From contig NZ_AP019700.1 of the NCBI RefSeq assembly GCF_006738645.1, positions 1,128,001 through 1,192,000 of the forward strand: a DNA stretch of 64,000 nucleotides. The letters are read 5' to 3'. Of the stretch, positions 1-7,946 are shown piece after piece. Every line of letters begins with the position of its first letter. Position 1 is the stretch's first letter. A program made the translations under genes and the position numbers. The stretch is from Stella humosa (GTDB lineage: Bacteria; Pseudomonadota; Alphaproteobacteria; ATCC43930; Allostellaceae). Under the pieces are notes generated by a model. The model saw only the letters and a list, made by a program, of their open reading frames with translations, did not search any database and had not been told where the DNA came from.

Positions 1-2067
1 ACCGATCTCGGCCACCAGGTTCATCCGTGCATCGACCGTCACCACGTCGCCGGGGCGCAGCAGCACGGTCGATTCGCGCTCCTCGATCAGGGCCGGGCCG
101 GCGATGCGGTCGCCCGGCCGCAGGCGATAGCGGTCCCAGGTCGGCACCGCGACGAAGCCCGCTTCCTCCGGCATGTAGGCCAGCCGGCTGCCCTTGCGCG
201 GGTCGCCTGCGTCGCCGGCTGGTGCCTCGGCGGCGGGCATCGCCGGCTCCGGCCCGTGCGCCGTCACCTTCCAGGTCACCGCCTCCACCGGCTCGTCGAT
301 CAGCGCCACGCCGAAGCGGCGGCGATAGAGCTCGGCGAAGCGCTCGGTCATGGACGGGAAGGCGCCGGCCAGGTCCTGGTCGGGCACCGGCACCTCGACC
401 TCGTGGCCCTGGCCGCGGAAGCGCAGGTCGACGCGGCGGTCGATGGTGATATCCGCGGGCGCCAGCCCGGCATCGGCCAGGAAGGCCGCGGCGTCGGCCT
501 CGAGCCGGCCCAGGATCTCGGCGAAGCGGGCGGGATCGAGGTCGGACAGGCGCACGGGCAGGGACCGCGCCACCTCGAAGGACAGCGGGCTCGCCAGCAG
601 GCCCAGCGCCGACATCACGCCGGCACCGACCGGGAAGACGACGCGCGGAATGCGCAGCTTGCGCGCCACCCCCATGGCGTGGATCGGCCCGCCGCCGCCG
701 AAGGCGACCATGGTCGCGCGCCTTGCGTCGAAGCCGCGCTCGACGGCATGGATGCGGAAGGCGCGCGCGATATCCTCGTTGATGATCTCGTGCACGCCCC
801 AGGCCGTGCGCAGCACGTCGAGGCCGAGCGGCCCCCCGGCCGCGGCCAGGGCCGCTTCGGCTGCTGCCCGGTCGAGCGCCATGGCGCCGCCCAGGAAGAA
901 ATCGGGGTCGAGATAGCCCAGGATCAGGTTGGCGTCGGTCAGCGTCGCCTGGGTGCCGCCGCGGCCGTAGCAGGCGGGACCGGGATCGGCGCCGGCGCTG
1001 CGCGGGCCGACCGACAGCAGGCCGCGCTCGTCGATGCCGACCAGGCTGCCGCCGCCCGCGCCGATCTCGGTCATGTCGATGACCGGGATCTTCAGCGACA
1101 GGCCGCTGCCGCGCTTGTGCTCGTAGGTGCGCGCGACCTCCATCTCGTACTGGCGCATCGGCCGGCCGTCGCGCACGAGCGCGCCCTTGGCCGTCGTGCC
1201 GCCCAGGTCGAAGGAGAGAAGGTCGGCCACCCCCAGTTCGCGCCCGTGGCGGGCCGACATCAGCACGCCCGCGGCCGGGCCGGATTCCAGCATGCGCACG
1301 GGAAAGCGCCGGGCGGTGGCCGGCGTCACCACGCCGCCGCTCGACGACATCAGGAACAGGCGCCCGGCGAACCCCGCCGTGGCCAGGCCCGCCTCCAGCC
1401 GGCCCAGATAGCGGTCGAAGCCCGGCATCGTGTAGGCGTTGACCGTCGTCGTGGTCCAGCGCTCGAACTCGCGCATCGCCGGCAGCACGTCGGCGCTGGC
1501 CGACAGGTGCAGGCGCGGAAACTCCGCCTCGACCAGGGCGCGCGCCGCCCGCTCGTGCGCGTCGTTGGCGTAGGAATGGAGGAAGCACAGCGCCAGCGAT
1601 TCGACGCCATAGCCATCGACCAGCTCGCGCACGGCCGCGATCAGGCCCGCCTCGTCGAGCGGCGTCTCGACGCTGCCGTCCCAGCGCATGCGCTCGCGCA
1701 CCTCGCGCCGGAGCGCGCGGGGCACGACCGGCGGGGCGAAGCGGATGCGCAGGTCGAACAGGTCGTAGCGTTGCTCCAGCCCGATATCGAGCTGGTCGCG
1801 GAAGCCCTCGGTCACGATCATGCCGGTGCGCGCACCGCGCCGCTCGATGACGGCATTGGTCACGAGCGTGGTGCCATGCACGATCTCGCCGATGTCGGCG
1901 GCGGTGATGCCGGCCGCGGCGGCCAGGGTCGCCACCCCCTCCAGCACCGCGCGCGACGGGTCGTCGGGCGTCGTGAGCTGCTTGTGCAGGCTGAGGCCCG
2001 CCCCCGTTACGCCCGTCAGCGCGAAGTCGGTGAAGGTGCCGCCGATATCGACGCCGATCCGGATCAT
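1..2067 (-). CDS. hyuA: HyuA-type hydantoinase/oxoprolinase subunit A (paralog 1, C-terminal end cut by window edge)
   Basis: Large subunit of the ATP-dependent hydantoinase / 5-oxoprolinase / acetone carboxylase superfamily, which opens or carboxylates small ring or keto substrates at the cost of ATP. The frame starts at ATG 2067 and stays open to base 1 (689 residues). The N-terminal actin-like phosphate motif DIGGTFTD is at residues 7-14; GGTTAKGAL and GAGGGS mark the middle of the family. Comparison with the second hyuA in this window shows its last visible residues (NLVAEIG) align just before the paralog's stop, so only a few codons are missing. Its hyuB partner would lie to the left, outside the window. 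The substrate cannot be read from the sequence. Confidence 0.9.
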   Translation of the reverse strand, partial: MIRIGVDIGGTFTDFALTGVTGAGLSLHKQLTTPDDPSRAVLEGVATLAAAAGITAADIGEIVHGTTLVTNAVIERRGARTGMIVTEGFRDQLDIGLEQRYDLFDLRIRFAPPVVPRALRREVRERMRWDGSVETPLDEAGLIAAVRELVDGYGVESLALCFLHSYANDAHERAARALVEAEFPRLHLSASADVLPAMREFERWTTTTVNAYTMPGFDRYLGRLEAGLATAGFAGRLFLMSSSGGVVTPATARRFPVRMLESGPAAGVLMSARHGRELGVADLLSFDLGGTTAKGALVRDGRPMRQYEMEVARTYEHKRGSGLSLKIPVIDMTEIGAGGGSLVGIDERGLLSVGPRSAGADPGPACYGRGGTQATLTDANLILGYLDPDFFLGGAMALDRAAAEAALAAAGGPLGLDVLRTAWGVHEIINEDIARAFRIHAVERGFDARRATMVAFGGGGPIHAMGVARKLRIPRVVFPVGAGVMSALGLLASPLSFEVARSLPVRLSDLDPARFAEILGRLEADAAAFLADAGLAPADITIDRRVDLRFRGQGHEVEVPVPDQDLAGAFPSMTERFAELYRRRFGVALIDEPVEAVTWKVTAHGPEPAMPAAEAPAGDAGDPRKGSRLAYMPEEAGFVAVPTWDRYRLRPGDRIAGPALIEERESTVLLRPGDVVTVDARMNLVAEIG

Positions 2068-2142
2068 GCCAAGCCTGGGTTGGGGAAGGGAAAGCCGTAG
2101 GGCTGTTAGCGCAATCTTGCGATGCGGAATCCCGCTTGGCAA

Positions 2143-2156
2143 GGCACGGGTTCTGC
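2143..2156 (+). promoter_or_regulatory. Candidate sigma-54 (-24/-12) promoter
   Basis: GGCACGGGTTCTGC has GG at 2143-2144 and GC at 2155-2156, the exact GG-N10-GC spacing of RpoN promoters. It matches most of the consensus TGGCACG-N4-TTGC. It lies about 75 bp before the Liv-type binding-protein gene. RpoN/NtrC control of amino-acid or urea uptake is a known theme, but no activator site or activator gene is visible here, so this remains a motif match. Confidence 0.35.
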
Positions 2157-2230
2157 ATGAGAGTGCCGCGTTCCCCAAGGGCCGCGCCTGCATTCCGCCG
2201 GGCGCCCGCCGGGGGCTGCGGGGGTCCACC

Positions 2231-3346
2231 ATGCGTTTCCTGTCGGTCGCCGCCATGCTGGCGGTCGGGCTCGTCGGCGGTCAGGCCGCCGCCCAGCAGG
2301 TGATCAAGATCGGCGTCGTCGGGCCGCTTACGGGCGCCTTCGCCGCCGTCGGCCAGAGCCAGCTTACGGGCGCGGAATTGCGCGCCAAGGAGATCAACGC
2401 GGCGGGCGGCAAGTACCGCATCGAGCTGGTCTCCGAGGATGACGGCAGCAACTGCGACCAGTCGGTCAACGCCACGGTCAAGCTGATCACCAAGGACAAT
2501 GTGGTGGCGGTGCTGGGGGCGATGAACAGCCCCTGCGCGCTGGCCATGGTGCCGATCACCAAGCGCTACCGCACGCCGCAGTTCACGGCCGGCGTCGGCA
2601 CGTCGATCACCAAGCAGGGCTCCGACTACGTCTTCCGGATCGCCGTCGGCGCCACCGCCCAGACCAAGGAACTGGCGGGTTTCGCGGTCGAGAAGCTGGG
2701 CCAGACCAAGATCGCGGTGCTCTATTCCGACGACGAGTACGGCGCATCCATGGCCAACGGCTTCAAGGAGGCGCTGGCCGCCCGCAACCTCCAGCCGGCC
2801 GCCTTCGAGAGCTTCCCGCGCGCCGACCAGGACTTCACCGGCCAGCTCAGCCGGGTGAAGGCGTCGGGCGCGACGGGCCTCTACACCATCGGCGCCTACA
2901 CGGCGTCCGCGCTGATCGCCAAGCAGGCCAAGCAGCTTGGCCTGTCGCTCCAGCTCCTGGGCGACACCGGCAACGCCTCGCCCAAGTATATCGAGCTGGG
3001 CGGCGACGCGGTCGAGGGCGCGGTGCTGGTGGAGCCCTTCACCCCGGCCGACCCGGACCCGACCTTGCAGGCCTTCGGCAAGCGCTATCGCGAGCAGTAT
3101 GGCCGCGACGCCGACGGCTGGGTGGCGGAGCTCTACGACACGGTCGAGATCATCCACCAGGCCGTCCAGAAGACCGGCAAGATCGACCGCCAGGCGGTAC
3201 GCGACTATGCCGCCAACCTGAAGGCCGGCGGCAACAGCTTCAGCGGCATCCTCGGCAACTGGTCGTTCGACCAGACGGGCGAGGTGTCGTTCGCGCTCTA
3301 CAAGGTGCAGGTCAAGGGCGGGGCCAAGGTCATCCTGGCGCGCTGA
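2231..3346 (+). CDS. Branched-chain amino-acid-type ABC transporter, periplasmic binding protein
   Basis: A 371-residue LivJ/UrtA-like type I periplasmic binding protein that delivers a small amidated or amino-acid-like ligand to the permease encoded next. Residues 1-21 form a Sec signal peptide ending in GGQAAA, followed by the family start IKIGVVGPLTGAFAAVGQ. The later stretch SDDEYGASMANGFKEAL is typical of the Peripla_BP_6 fold. ATG 2231 is chosen because it places the signal peptide at the N terminus; the longer open frame upstream has no recognisable domain. It is the first gene of a four-gene transporter operon with the order binding protein, fused permease, ATPase, ATPase. The ligand is not identifiable; linkage to hyuA might suggest an amide or hydantoin-type compound, which is inference only. 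Confidence 0.9.
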   Translation: MRFLSVAAMLAVGLVGGQAAAQQVIKIGVVGPLTGAFAAVGQSQLTGAELRAKEINAAGGKYRIELVSEDDGSNCDQSVNATVKLITKDNVVAVLGAMNSPCALAMVPITKRYRTPQFTAGVGTSITKQGSDYVFRIAVGATAQTKELAGFAVEKLGQTKIAVLYSDDEYGASMANGFKEALAARNLQPAAFESFPRADQDFTGQLSRVKASGATGLYTIGAYTASALIAKQAKQLGLSLQLLGDTGNASPKYIELGGDAVEGAVLVEPFTPADPDPTLQAFGKRYREQYGRDADGWVAELYDTVEIIHQAVQKTGKIDRQAVRDYAANLKAGGNSFSGILGNWSFDQTGEVSFALYKVQVKGGAKVILAR

Positions 3347-3374
3347 ACCGCAAGCCCACCCGAGCACGGGAACC

Positions 3375-3403
3375 CGCCCGCCCCCGCAGCCCGGGGGCGG
3401 GCG
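3375..3403 (+). other. Strong intergenic hairpin between binding-protein and permease genes
   Basis: Perfect 12-bp GC stem, CGCCCGCCCCCG (3375-3386) with CGGGGGCGGGCG (3392-3403), and a 5-nt loop. There is no T-run. Its position directly after a binding-protein gene fits an mRNA-stabilising or attenuating element that keeps binding protein in excess over permease. The right arm is also the only purine-rich stretch before the permease start, so it may mask that ribosome site. Confidence 0.6.
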
Positions 3404-3413
3404 ATCGACCGTC

Positions 3414-5279
3414 ATGGACATCCAGACCCTAGCCCAGCTCGTCCTGTCGGGCCTCACCATCGGCTGCGTCTACAGCCTGGTCGGGCTCGGCTTCGCGCTG
3501 ACGCTGCGCGCGACCGAGCTCATCAACTTCGCCCAGGGCGAGATGGTGATGCTGGGCGGCTTCCTCGGCCTCAGCCTGCTGCTCTTCACCGGTCTGCCCT
3601 ATGCCGTCGTCTTCCTGCTGGTGCTGCTGGCGACGGGGCTCGTCGGCGTGCTGCTGGAGCGCACGATCCTGCGGCCGATCCTCGACCGGCGGGCGCCGCT
3701 GCTGAACCTGCTGATCGCCACGCTGGGCCTGTCGATCGCCATGCAGGCGGTCGCCATCATCATCTGGGGCCGCGAGCCGATCGCCTATCCGGTGCTGTTC
3801 TCGGCTGAGCCGATCATCGTCTTCGGCCTGCGCGTGCAGGCGCTGAACCTCTGGATCCTGGGGCTGGGCCTCGGCGTCATGGCGGCGCTGCAGTATTTCT
3901 TCCAGCGCACGATGGCCGGCATCTCGTGGCGCGCGGCCTCGCTCGACCCGTCGACGGCGGCCCTCTATGGCGTCAACCGGCGGCGCAACGTGGCCCTCAC
4001 CTTCGGCATCAGCGGCGCCCTCGGCGGGGCGGCGGGCGTGCTGATCGCGCCCATGTTCTTCGCCTCGTTCGGCATCGGCCACGGCGTCATCATCAAGGCC
4101 TTCGCCGCCGGTGCGATCGGCGGCTTCGGCATCGTCGGCACCATGCTGGGCGGCCTGGCGCTGGGCGTGATCGAGACGCTGGCGGCCGGCACCATCTCGT
4201 CCGAGTACAAGAACGTCATCACCTATTCGGCCCTGCTGGTCATCCTGATGGCCTTCTATCGCCCGACCAGCCGCACCGGGCGTTCGATCACAGAAGGCGC
4301 CAAGGTGGCGACCAGCGGCGCCGTCGAGCTGCTGTCGCGCGGCACCGGGCGGGCCGTGCTGGTGCTGGGCGGGATCTTCGCCCTGTGGCTGGGCTTCCTC
4401 CTGCTGGCCGACACTTATGCCCTGCGCATCACCAACATGGCGCTCCTGTCGGCGATCGCCGTCCTCGGCCTGCAGCTCATCGTCGGCTACACCGGCGCCT
4501 TCTCCTTCGGGCATGCGGCCTTCTATGGCGTCGGCGCCTATGCCAGCGCCCTGCTGACGATGAAGCTGGGCGTGCCCTTCGTGCTGGCGGTGCCCCTGGC
4601 GGCCATGTTGGCCGGCCTGGCGGGCCTGCTGGTGGCGCCGCTGCTGCGCCTGTCCGGGCACTTCCTGGCGATCGGCACGCTCGCGATGGGCGAGATCGTC
4701 AACCTGCTGATGCTGAACTGGAAGTGGCTGACCAACGGCGCCTACGGCATCTACGGCATCCCGCTGCCCAACTTCGCCGGCTGGGAGCTGGAGAGCGAGG
4801 AGGGGTTCTTCGTCCTCATCTCGGGCGTGCTGGCGCTGACCTGGTTCTTCCTGCGCCGGCTGACGCGCTCGCGCTTCGGCCGCAGCCTGGTGGCGGTGCG
4901 CGAGAACGAGCTGGCGGCGGTCGCCTCCGGCATCCCGGCCGACCGGCAGAAGATCGTGGCCTTCGTCATCGGCACGGCCTGCGCCGGCCTGGCCGGTGCG
5001 CTCTATGCCCACTACATCGCCTACATCAACCCCGAGAGCTTCCACTTCCTCACCTCGGTGCAGATGGTGACGATGGTGGTGATCGGCGGCCTGGGCTCTC
5101 TGCCCGGCGGCATCGTCGGCGCGCTCGTCGTCAGCCTGCTGCCCGAGGTGCTGCGGGTGCTGGCCGACTATCGCCTCGTCGTCTATGGCGGGCTGCTGAT
5201 CCTCTTCATGATGTTCCTGCCGGGCGGGCTGGCCGACATCGGCCGGCGCGCATGGCGGCTGGTCGCGGGGCAGCGATGA
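3414..5279 (+). CDS. Fused LivH-LivM branched-chain amino-acid-type ABC permease
   Basis: A 621-residue inner-membrane protein that joins both permease subunits in one chain. Residues about 1-290 are LivH-like (LTIGCVYSLVGLGFALTLRATELINFAQGEM near the start). Residues about 330-615 are LivM-like (GYTGAFSFGHAAFYGVGAYASALL, then the EAA-type loop RSLVAVRENELAAVASGIP). A linker of about 35 residues near RTGRSITEGAKVATSG separates them. In E. coli these are two proteins, so the fusion fixes 1:1 stoichiometry; such fusions are known in other alphaproteobacteria. The stop overlaps the next start (ATGA), indicating coupled translation with the ATPase. Confidence 0.92.
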   Translation: MDIQTLAQLVLSGLTIGCVYSLVGLGFALTLRATELINFAQGEMVMLGGFLGLSLLLFTGLPYAVVFLLVLLATGLVGVLLERTILRPILDRRAPLLNLLIATLGLSIAMQAVAIIIWGREPIAYPVLFSAEPIIVFGLRVQALNLWILGLGLGVMAALQYFFQRTMAGISWRAASLDPSTAALYGVNRRRNVALTFGISGALGGAAGVLIAPMFFASFGIGHGVIIKAFAAGAIGGFGIVGTMLGGLALGVIETLAAGTISSEYKNVITYSALLVILMAFYRPTSRTGRSITEGAKVATSGAVELLSRGTGRAVLVLGGIFALWLGFLLLADTYALRITNMALLSAIAVLGLQLIVGYTGAFSFGHAAFYGVGAYASALLTMKLGVPFVLAVPLAAMLAGLAGLLVAPLLRLSGHFLAIGTLAMGEIVNLLMLNWKWLTNGAYGIYGIPLPNFAGWELESEEGFFVLISGVLALTWFFLRRLTRSRFGRSLVAVRENELAAVASGIPADRQKIVAFVIGTACAGLAGALYAHYIAYINPESFHFLTSVQMVTMVVIGGLGSLPGGIVGALVVSLLPEVLRVLADYRLVVYGGLLILFMMFLPGGLADIGRRAWRLVAGQR

Positions 5280-6043
5280 CGATGCTGCTGGAACTGGAGG
5301 GCGTCACCAAGCGCTTCGGCGGCCTGACGGCGCTGGATGGGGCCTCGCTCGACGTCCGCCAGGGCGAGGTGCGCGGCCTGATCGGGCCGAACGGCTCGGG
5401 CAAGTCGACGCTCTTCCATGTCGTCACCGGCGTGCACCGGCCCGACGGCGGCCGCATCACCTTCGACGGGCACCCGATCGCCGGCCGCCCGACCGAGGCG
5501 ATCGCCCAACTGGGCCTCGCCCGTACCTTCCAGGATATCCAGCTCTTCTACGACATGACGGTGCTGGAGAACGCCATGATCGGCTGCCATCGCCTGACGC
5601 GGGCGGGCGCGCTGGCGGCCATGGTCGGGCGGCGCTGGGTGCGGGCGGAGGAGGCCGCCATCGTCGAGCGCGCGATGGATGCGCTGGCCGTCGTCGGCCT
5701 GGCCGACCAGGCGCGCGAGCCCGCCCGGCGCATCCCCTACGGCCACCAGCGCCTGCTGGAGATCGCCCGCGCGCTGGCGGCTGAGCCCAAGCTGATGATC
5801 CTGGACGAGCCGGCCGCCGGCATGAACCCGTCCGAGACCCGCTCGCTGATGGACCAGATCGGCCGCATCGTCGACCGCGGCGTCACCGTCTTCCTGGTCG
5901 AACACAACATGAAGATGGTGATGGACATCTGCCAGCGGATCACCGTGCTGAACTATGGCCGGGTCATCGCCACCGGTACGCCGACCGAAGTGCAGGCCGA
6001 CGCCCAGGTGATCGAGGCCTATCTCGGCGGGACAGCCGTTTGA
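5276..6043 (+). CDS. LivG-type ABC transporter ATP-binding protein
   Basis: A 255-residue ATPase of the branched-chain amino-acid transporter family. Walker A GPNGSGKST lies near residue 39, Walker B LMILDEPAAGMNP near residue 166, and the H-loop VEHNMKMVM near residue 207. The signature region reads PYGHQRLLEIARALA, the variant typical of LivG proteins. ATG 5276 overlaps the permease stop by 4 bp and gives the usual family length. It pairs with the LivF-type ATPase directly downstream. Confidence 0.92.
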   Translation: MTMLLELEGVTKRFGGLTALDGASLDVRQGEVRGLIGPNGSGKSTLFHVVTGVHRPDGGRITFDGHPIAGRPTEAIAQLGLARTFQDIQLFYDMTVLENAMIGCHRLTRAGALAAMVGRRWVRAEEAAIVERAMDALAVVGLADQAREPARRIPYGHQRLLEIARALAAEPKLMILDEPAAGMNPSETRSLMDQIGRIVDRGVTVFLVEHNMKMVMDICQRITVLNYGRVIATGTPTEVQADAQVIEAYLGGTAV

Positions 6044-6059
6044 TGTTGGAGGCGGGCTG

Positions 6060-6764
6060 ATGCTGCAGATCGCCGACCTCGCCGTCGCCTACGGCCCGAT
6101 CCAGGTGCTGAACGGCGTTTCGATGTCCGTGGCCGAGGGGGAGATCGTCGCCCTCATCGGCGCCAACGGGGCCGGCAAGACCACCATCCTCAACACCGTG
6201 TCGGGCCTGCTGCGGCCCGCGCGGGGCGAGATCCGCTTCGCCGGCCAGCGCATCGACGGCCAACCGCCCGAGCGCATCGTCGCCGCCGGACTGGCCCAGG
6301 TGCCGGAGGGGCGCAAGGTCTTCCGCAACCTGACCGTCCATGAATGTCTGCGCATGGGCGGGCTGGTGCGGCGCGACAAGGCGGGCGTCGCCGCCGACAT
6401 CGAGCGCATGTACGGGCTTTTCCCGCGGCTGCGCGAGCGCCATCGCCAGCTTGCCGGCACGCTCAGCGGCGGCGAGCAGCAGATGCTGGCCTTCGGCCGC
6501 GCGCTGGTCGCCCGGCCCAAGGTCCTGCTGCTCGACGAGCCGTCGATGGGCCTGGCGCCCCGCATCGTGGCCGAGATCGCCCGCCTGATCCTCGACATCC
6601 GGCGCGAGGGCATGACGGTGCTGCTGGTGGAGCAGAACGCCGCCATGGCGCTGGGCCTGGCCGACCGCGGCTATGTGCTGGAGGCCGGCCGCATCCTGCT
6701 GGAAGCCGACGCCCGCAGCCTCCTGGCCGACGAGCGCGTGCGGCGGTCCTATCTGGGGCTCTGA
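6060..6764 (+). CDS. LivF-type ABC transporter ATP-binding protein
   Basis: A 234-residue second ATPase of the Liv-type transporter. Walker A GANGAGKTT is near residue 36, the signature LSGGEQQMLAFGRAL near residue 136, Walker B VLLLDEPSMGLAP near residue 158 and the H-loop VEQNAAMAL near residue 192. The start is 16 bp after the livG-like gene and has a good ribosome site (GGAGGCGGG). It is the last gene of the operon; the next gene runs in the opposite direction. Confidence 0.92.
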   Translation: MLQIADLAVAYGPIQVLNGVSMSVAEGEIVALIGANGAGKTTILNTVSGLLRPARGEIRFAGQRIDGQPPERIVAAGLAQVPEGRKVFRNLTVHECLRMGGLVRRDKAGVAADIERMYGLFPRLRERHRQLAGTLSGGEQQMLAFGRALVARPKVLLLDEPSMGLAPRIVAEIARLILDIRREGMTVLLVEQNAAMALGLADRGYVLEAGRILLEADARSLLADERVRRSYLGL

Positions 6765-6815
6765 TACCTGTCTGCTGCCGACGTGGGCGCCGGGTGCGTT
6801 CCAGGACCTGGCAAT

Positions 6816-6921
6816 ATGAGGAAGAACCTCATCTCGAGCGCACAGCGCAGCGAGCGGTCGAGAGACGCACGGGCGCGCGCCACATTCGGATCGGCGGCGG
6901 CCGGCATTGCCAGCCGCCGCC
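6816..6921. terminator. Paired hairpins between convergent operons (terminator or REP-like)
   Basis: The gap between two convergent operons holds two inverted repeats. The first is ATGAGG/CCTCAT at 6816-6832 with a 5-nt loop. The second is at 6893-6921, where GGCGGCGGC pairs with GCCGCCGCC and an inner GGC-ATT-GCC stem continues after one mismatch. No T-run follows in either direction. Between them the sequence is palindrome-rich (CTCGA near 6835, TCGAG near 6868) and recalls the repetitive intergenic palindromes of some alphaproteobacteria. Confidence 0.4.
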
Positions 6922-6930
6922 ACCCGCCCG

Positions 6931-7920
6931 TCAGTTGGCGACGGCGCCCGATGCCTTCAGGATCGGCGTCCAGCGCGCCACCTCGGCCTTCACGAACTCG
7001 CCCAGATAGGCGCCCGTGCGCTCGCGGCCCTCGGGGATGACGCCGCCCAGGTCGAGCAGGCGCTTGCGCGTGCCCTCGTCCGACAGCGCCTTGTCGAGCG
7101 CATCGCTCAGCTTGGCGACGATCTCCTTGGGGGTGGCTTTCGGCGCGAACACGGCATTCCAGGCGCTGACCTGGTAGTCGGGCATGCCGGCCTCGGTGGT
7201 GGTCGGCAGGTCGGGCAGGGCCGGCGAGCGGACCGGCGTGGCGATGGCGTAGGCCTTGATGGTGCCGGCCTTCACCTGCTCCACCAGGTTCACGATCTGG
7301 TCGCACATGAAGTCGACTTGGCCGCTGACGAGGTCGTTCAGGGCGGGGCCGGTGCCGCGATAGGCGACCTGGGCCGGCTTCACGCCGAGCTGGGCGTTCA
7401 GCATGGTGATGGTGGTGTGCGACACCGAGCCGACGCCGGCATGGGCCTCGTTCAGCTTGGCGGCGTTCGCCTTCACGTAGGTCGCGAACTCGGCCAGGTT
7501 ATTGGCCGGGAAGTCCTTCTTGGCGACGATCAGGATGGGCGTGCCGGCGGCCAGCCCGATCGGCTCGAAATCCGTCGTCGGGTCGTAGCGCAGCTTGGGA
7601 TAGAGCGCGGGTGCCGCCCCATGCGTCCCCATGTGGCCCATCATGATGGTGTAGCCGTCGGCCGCCGCCTGGGCGCCCCGCGTGATGCCGGTGGTGCCGC
7701 CGGCACCGGCCACGTTCTCGATGATCACCTGCTGGCCCAGCGTGCGCGACATGTGCTCGCCGACGATGCGGGCGATGACGTCGGTCGGGCCGCCGGCGGC
7801 GAACGGCACGATCATGACGACCGGGCGGGTGGGATAGGCCTGGGCCTGGGCCGTGCCGGCCATCACGCCGATGGCGGCGGCGGCCGCGATGCCGAGGACG
7901 GCGCGTCTCGTGGGGTTCAT
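6931..7920 (-). CDS. tctC: Tripartite tricarboxylate transporter substrate-binding protein (Bug/TctC family)
   Basis: A 329-residue periplasmic binding protein of the Bug family, which captures carboxylates for a TctA/TctB permease. The signal peptide ends at about residue 25 (GTAQAQA), followed by the family start YPTRPVVMIVPFAAGGPTDVIAR. AYRGTGPALNDLVSGQVDF, near the middle, is the conserved ligand-loop region. ATG 7920 is preferred over an in-frame ATG 30 bp upstream because GAGGAA lies at the right distance before it. It is the third gene of a minus-strand tctB-tctA-tctC operon. The ligand cannot be read from the sequence. Confidence 0.92.
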   Translation of the reverse strand: MNPTRRAVLGIAAAAAIGVMAGTAQAQAYPTRPVVMIVPFAAGGPTDVIARIVGEHMSRTLGQQVIIENVAGAGGTTGITRGAQAAADGYTIMMGHMGTHGAAPALYPKLRYDPTTDFEPIGLAAGTPILIVAKKDFPANNLAEFATYVKANAAKLNEAHAGVGSVSHTTITMLNAQLGVKPAQVAYRGTGPALNDLVSGQVDFMCDQIVNLVEQVKAGTIKAYAIATPVRSPALPDLPTTTEAGMPDYQVSAWNAVFAPKATPKEIVAKLSDALDKALSDEGTRKRLLDLGGVIPEGRERTGAYLGEFVKAEVARWTPILKASGAVAN

Positions 7921-7946
7921 GGTTCCTCGCTTGTTCGGTTCTGGGG

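Noticed and set aside
256-2100. Long plus-strand frame of 614 codons opposite hyuA
   Set aside because: Rich in His, Gln, Arg and Ala without any domain; it is the mirror frame that high GC creates opposite a real gene. The same holds for long frames at 3429-5045, 21133-23295, 46797-50066 and 52955-56026.
6899-7915. Minus-strand frame continuing from tctA region through tctC
   Set aside because: The 816-codon frame joins the out-of-frame shadow of tctA to the true tctC; only the part from ATG 7920 downward is a protein.
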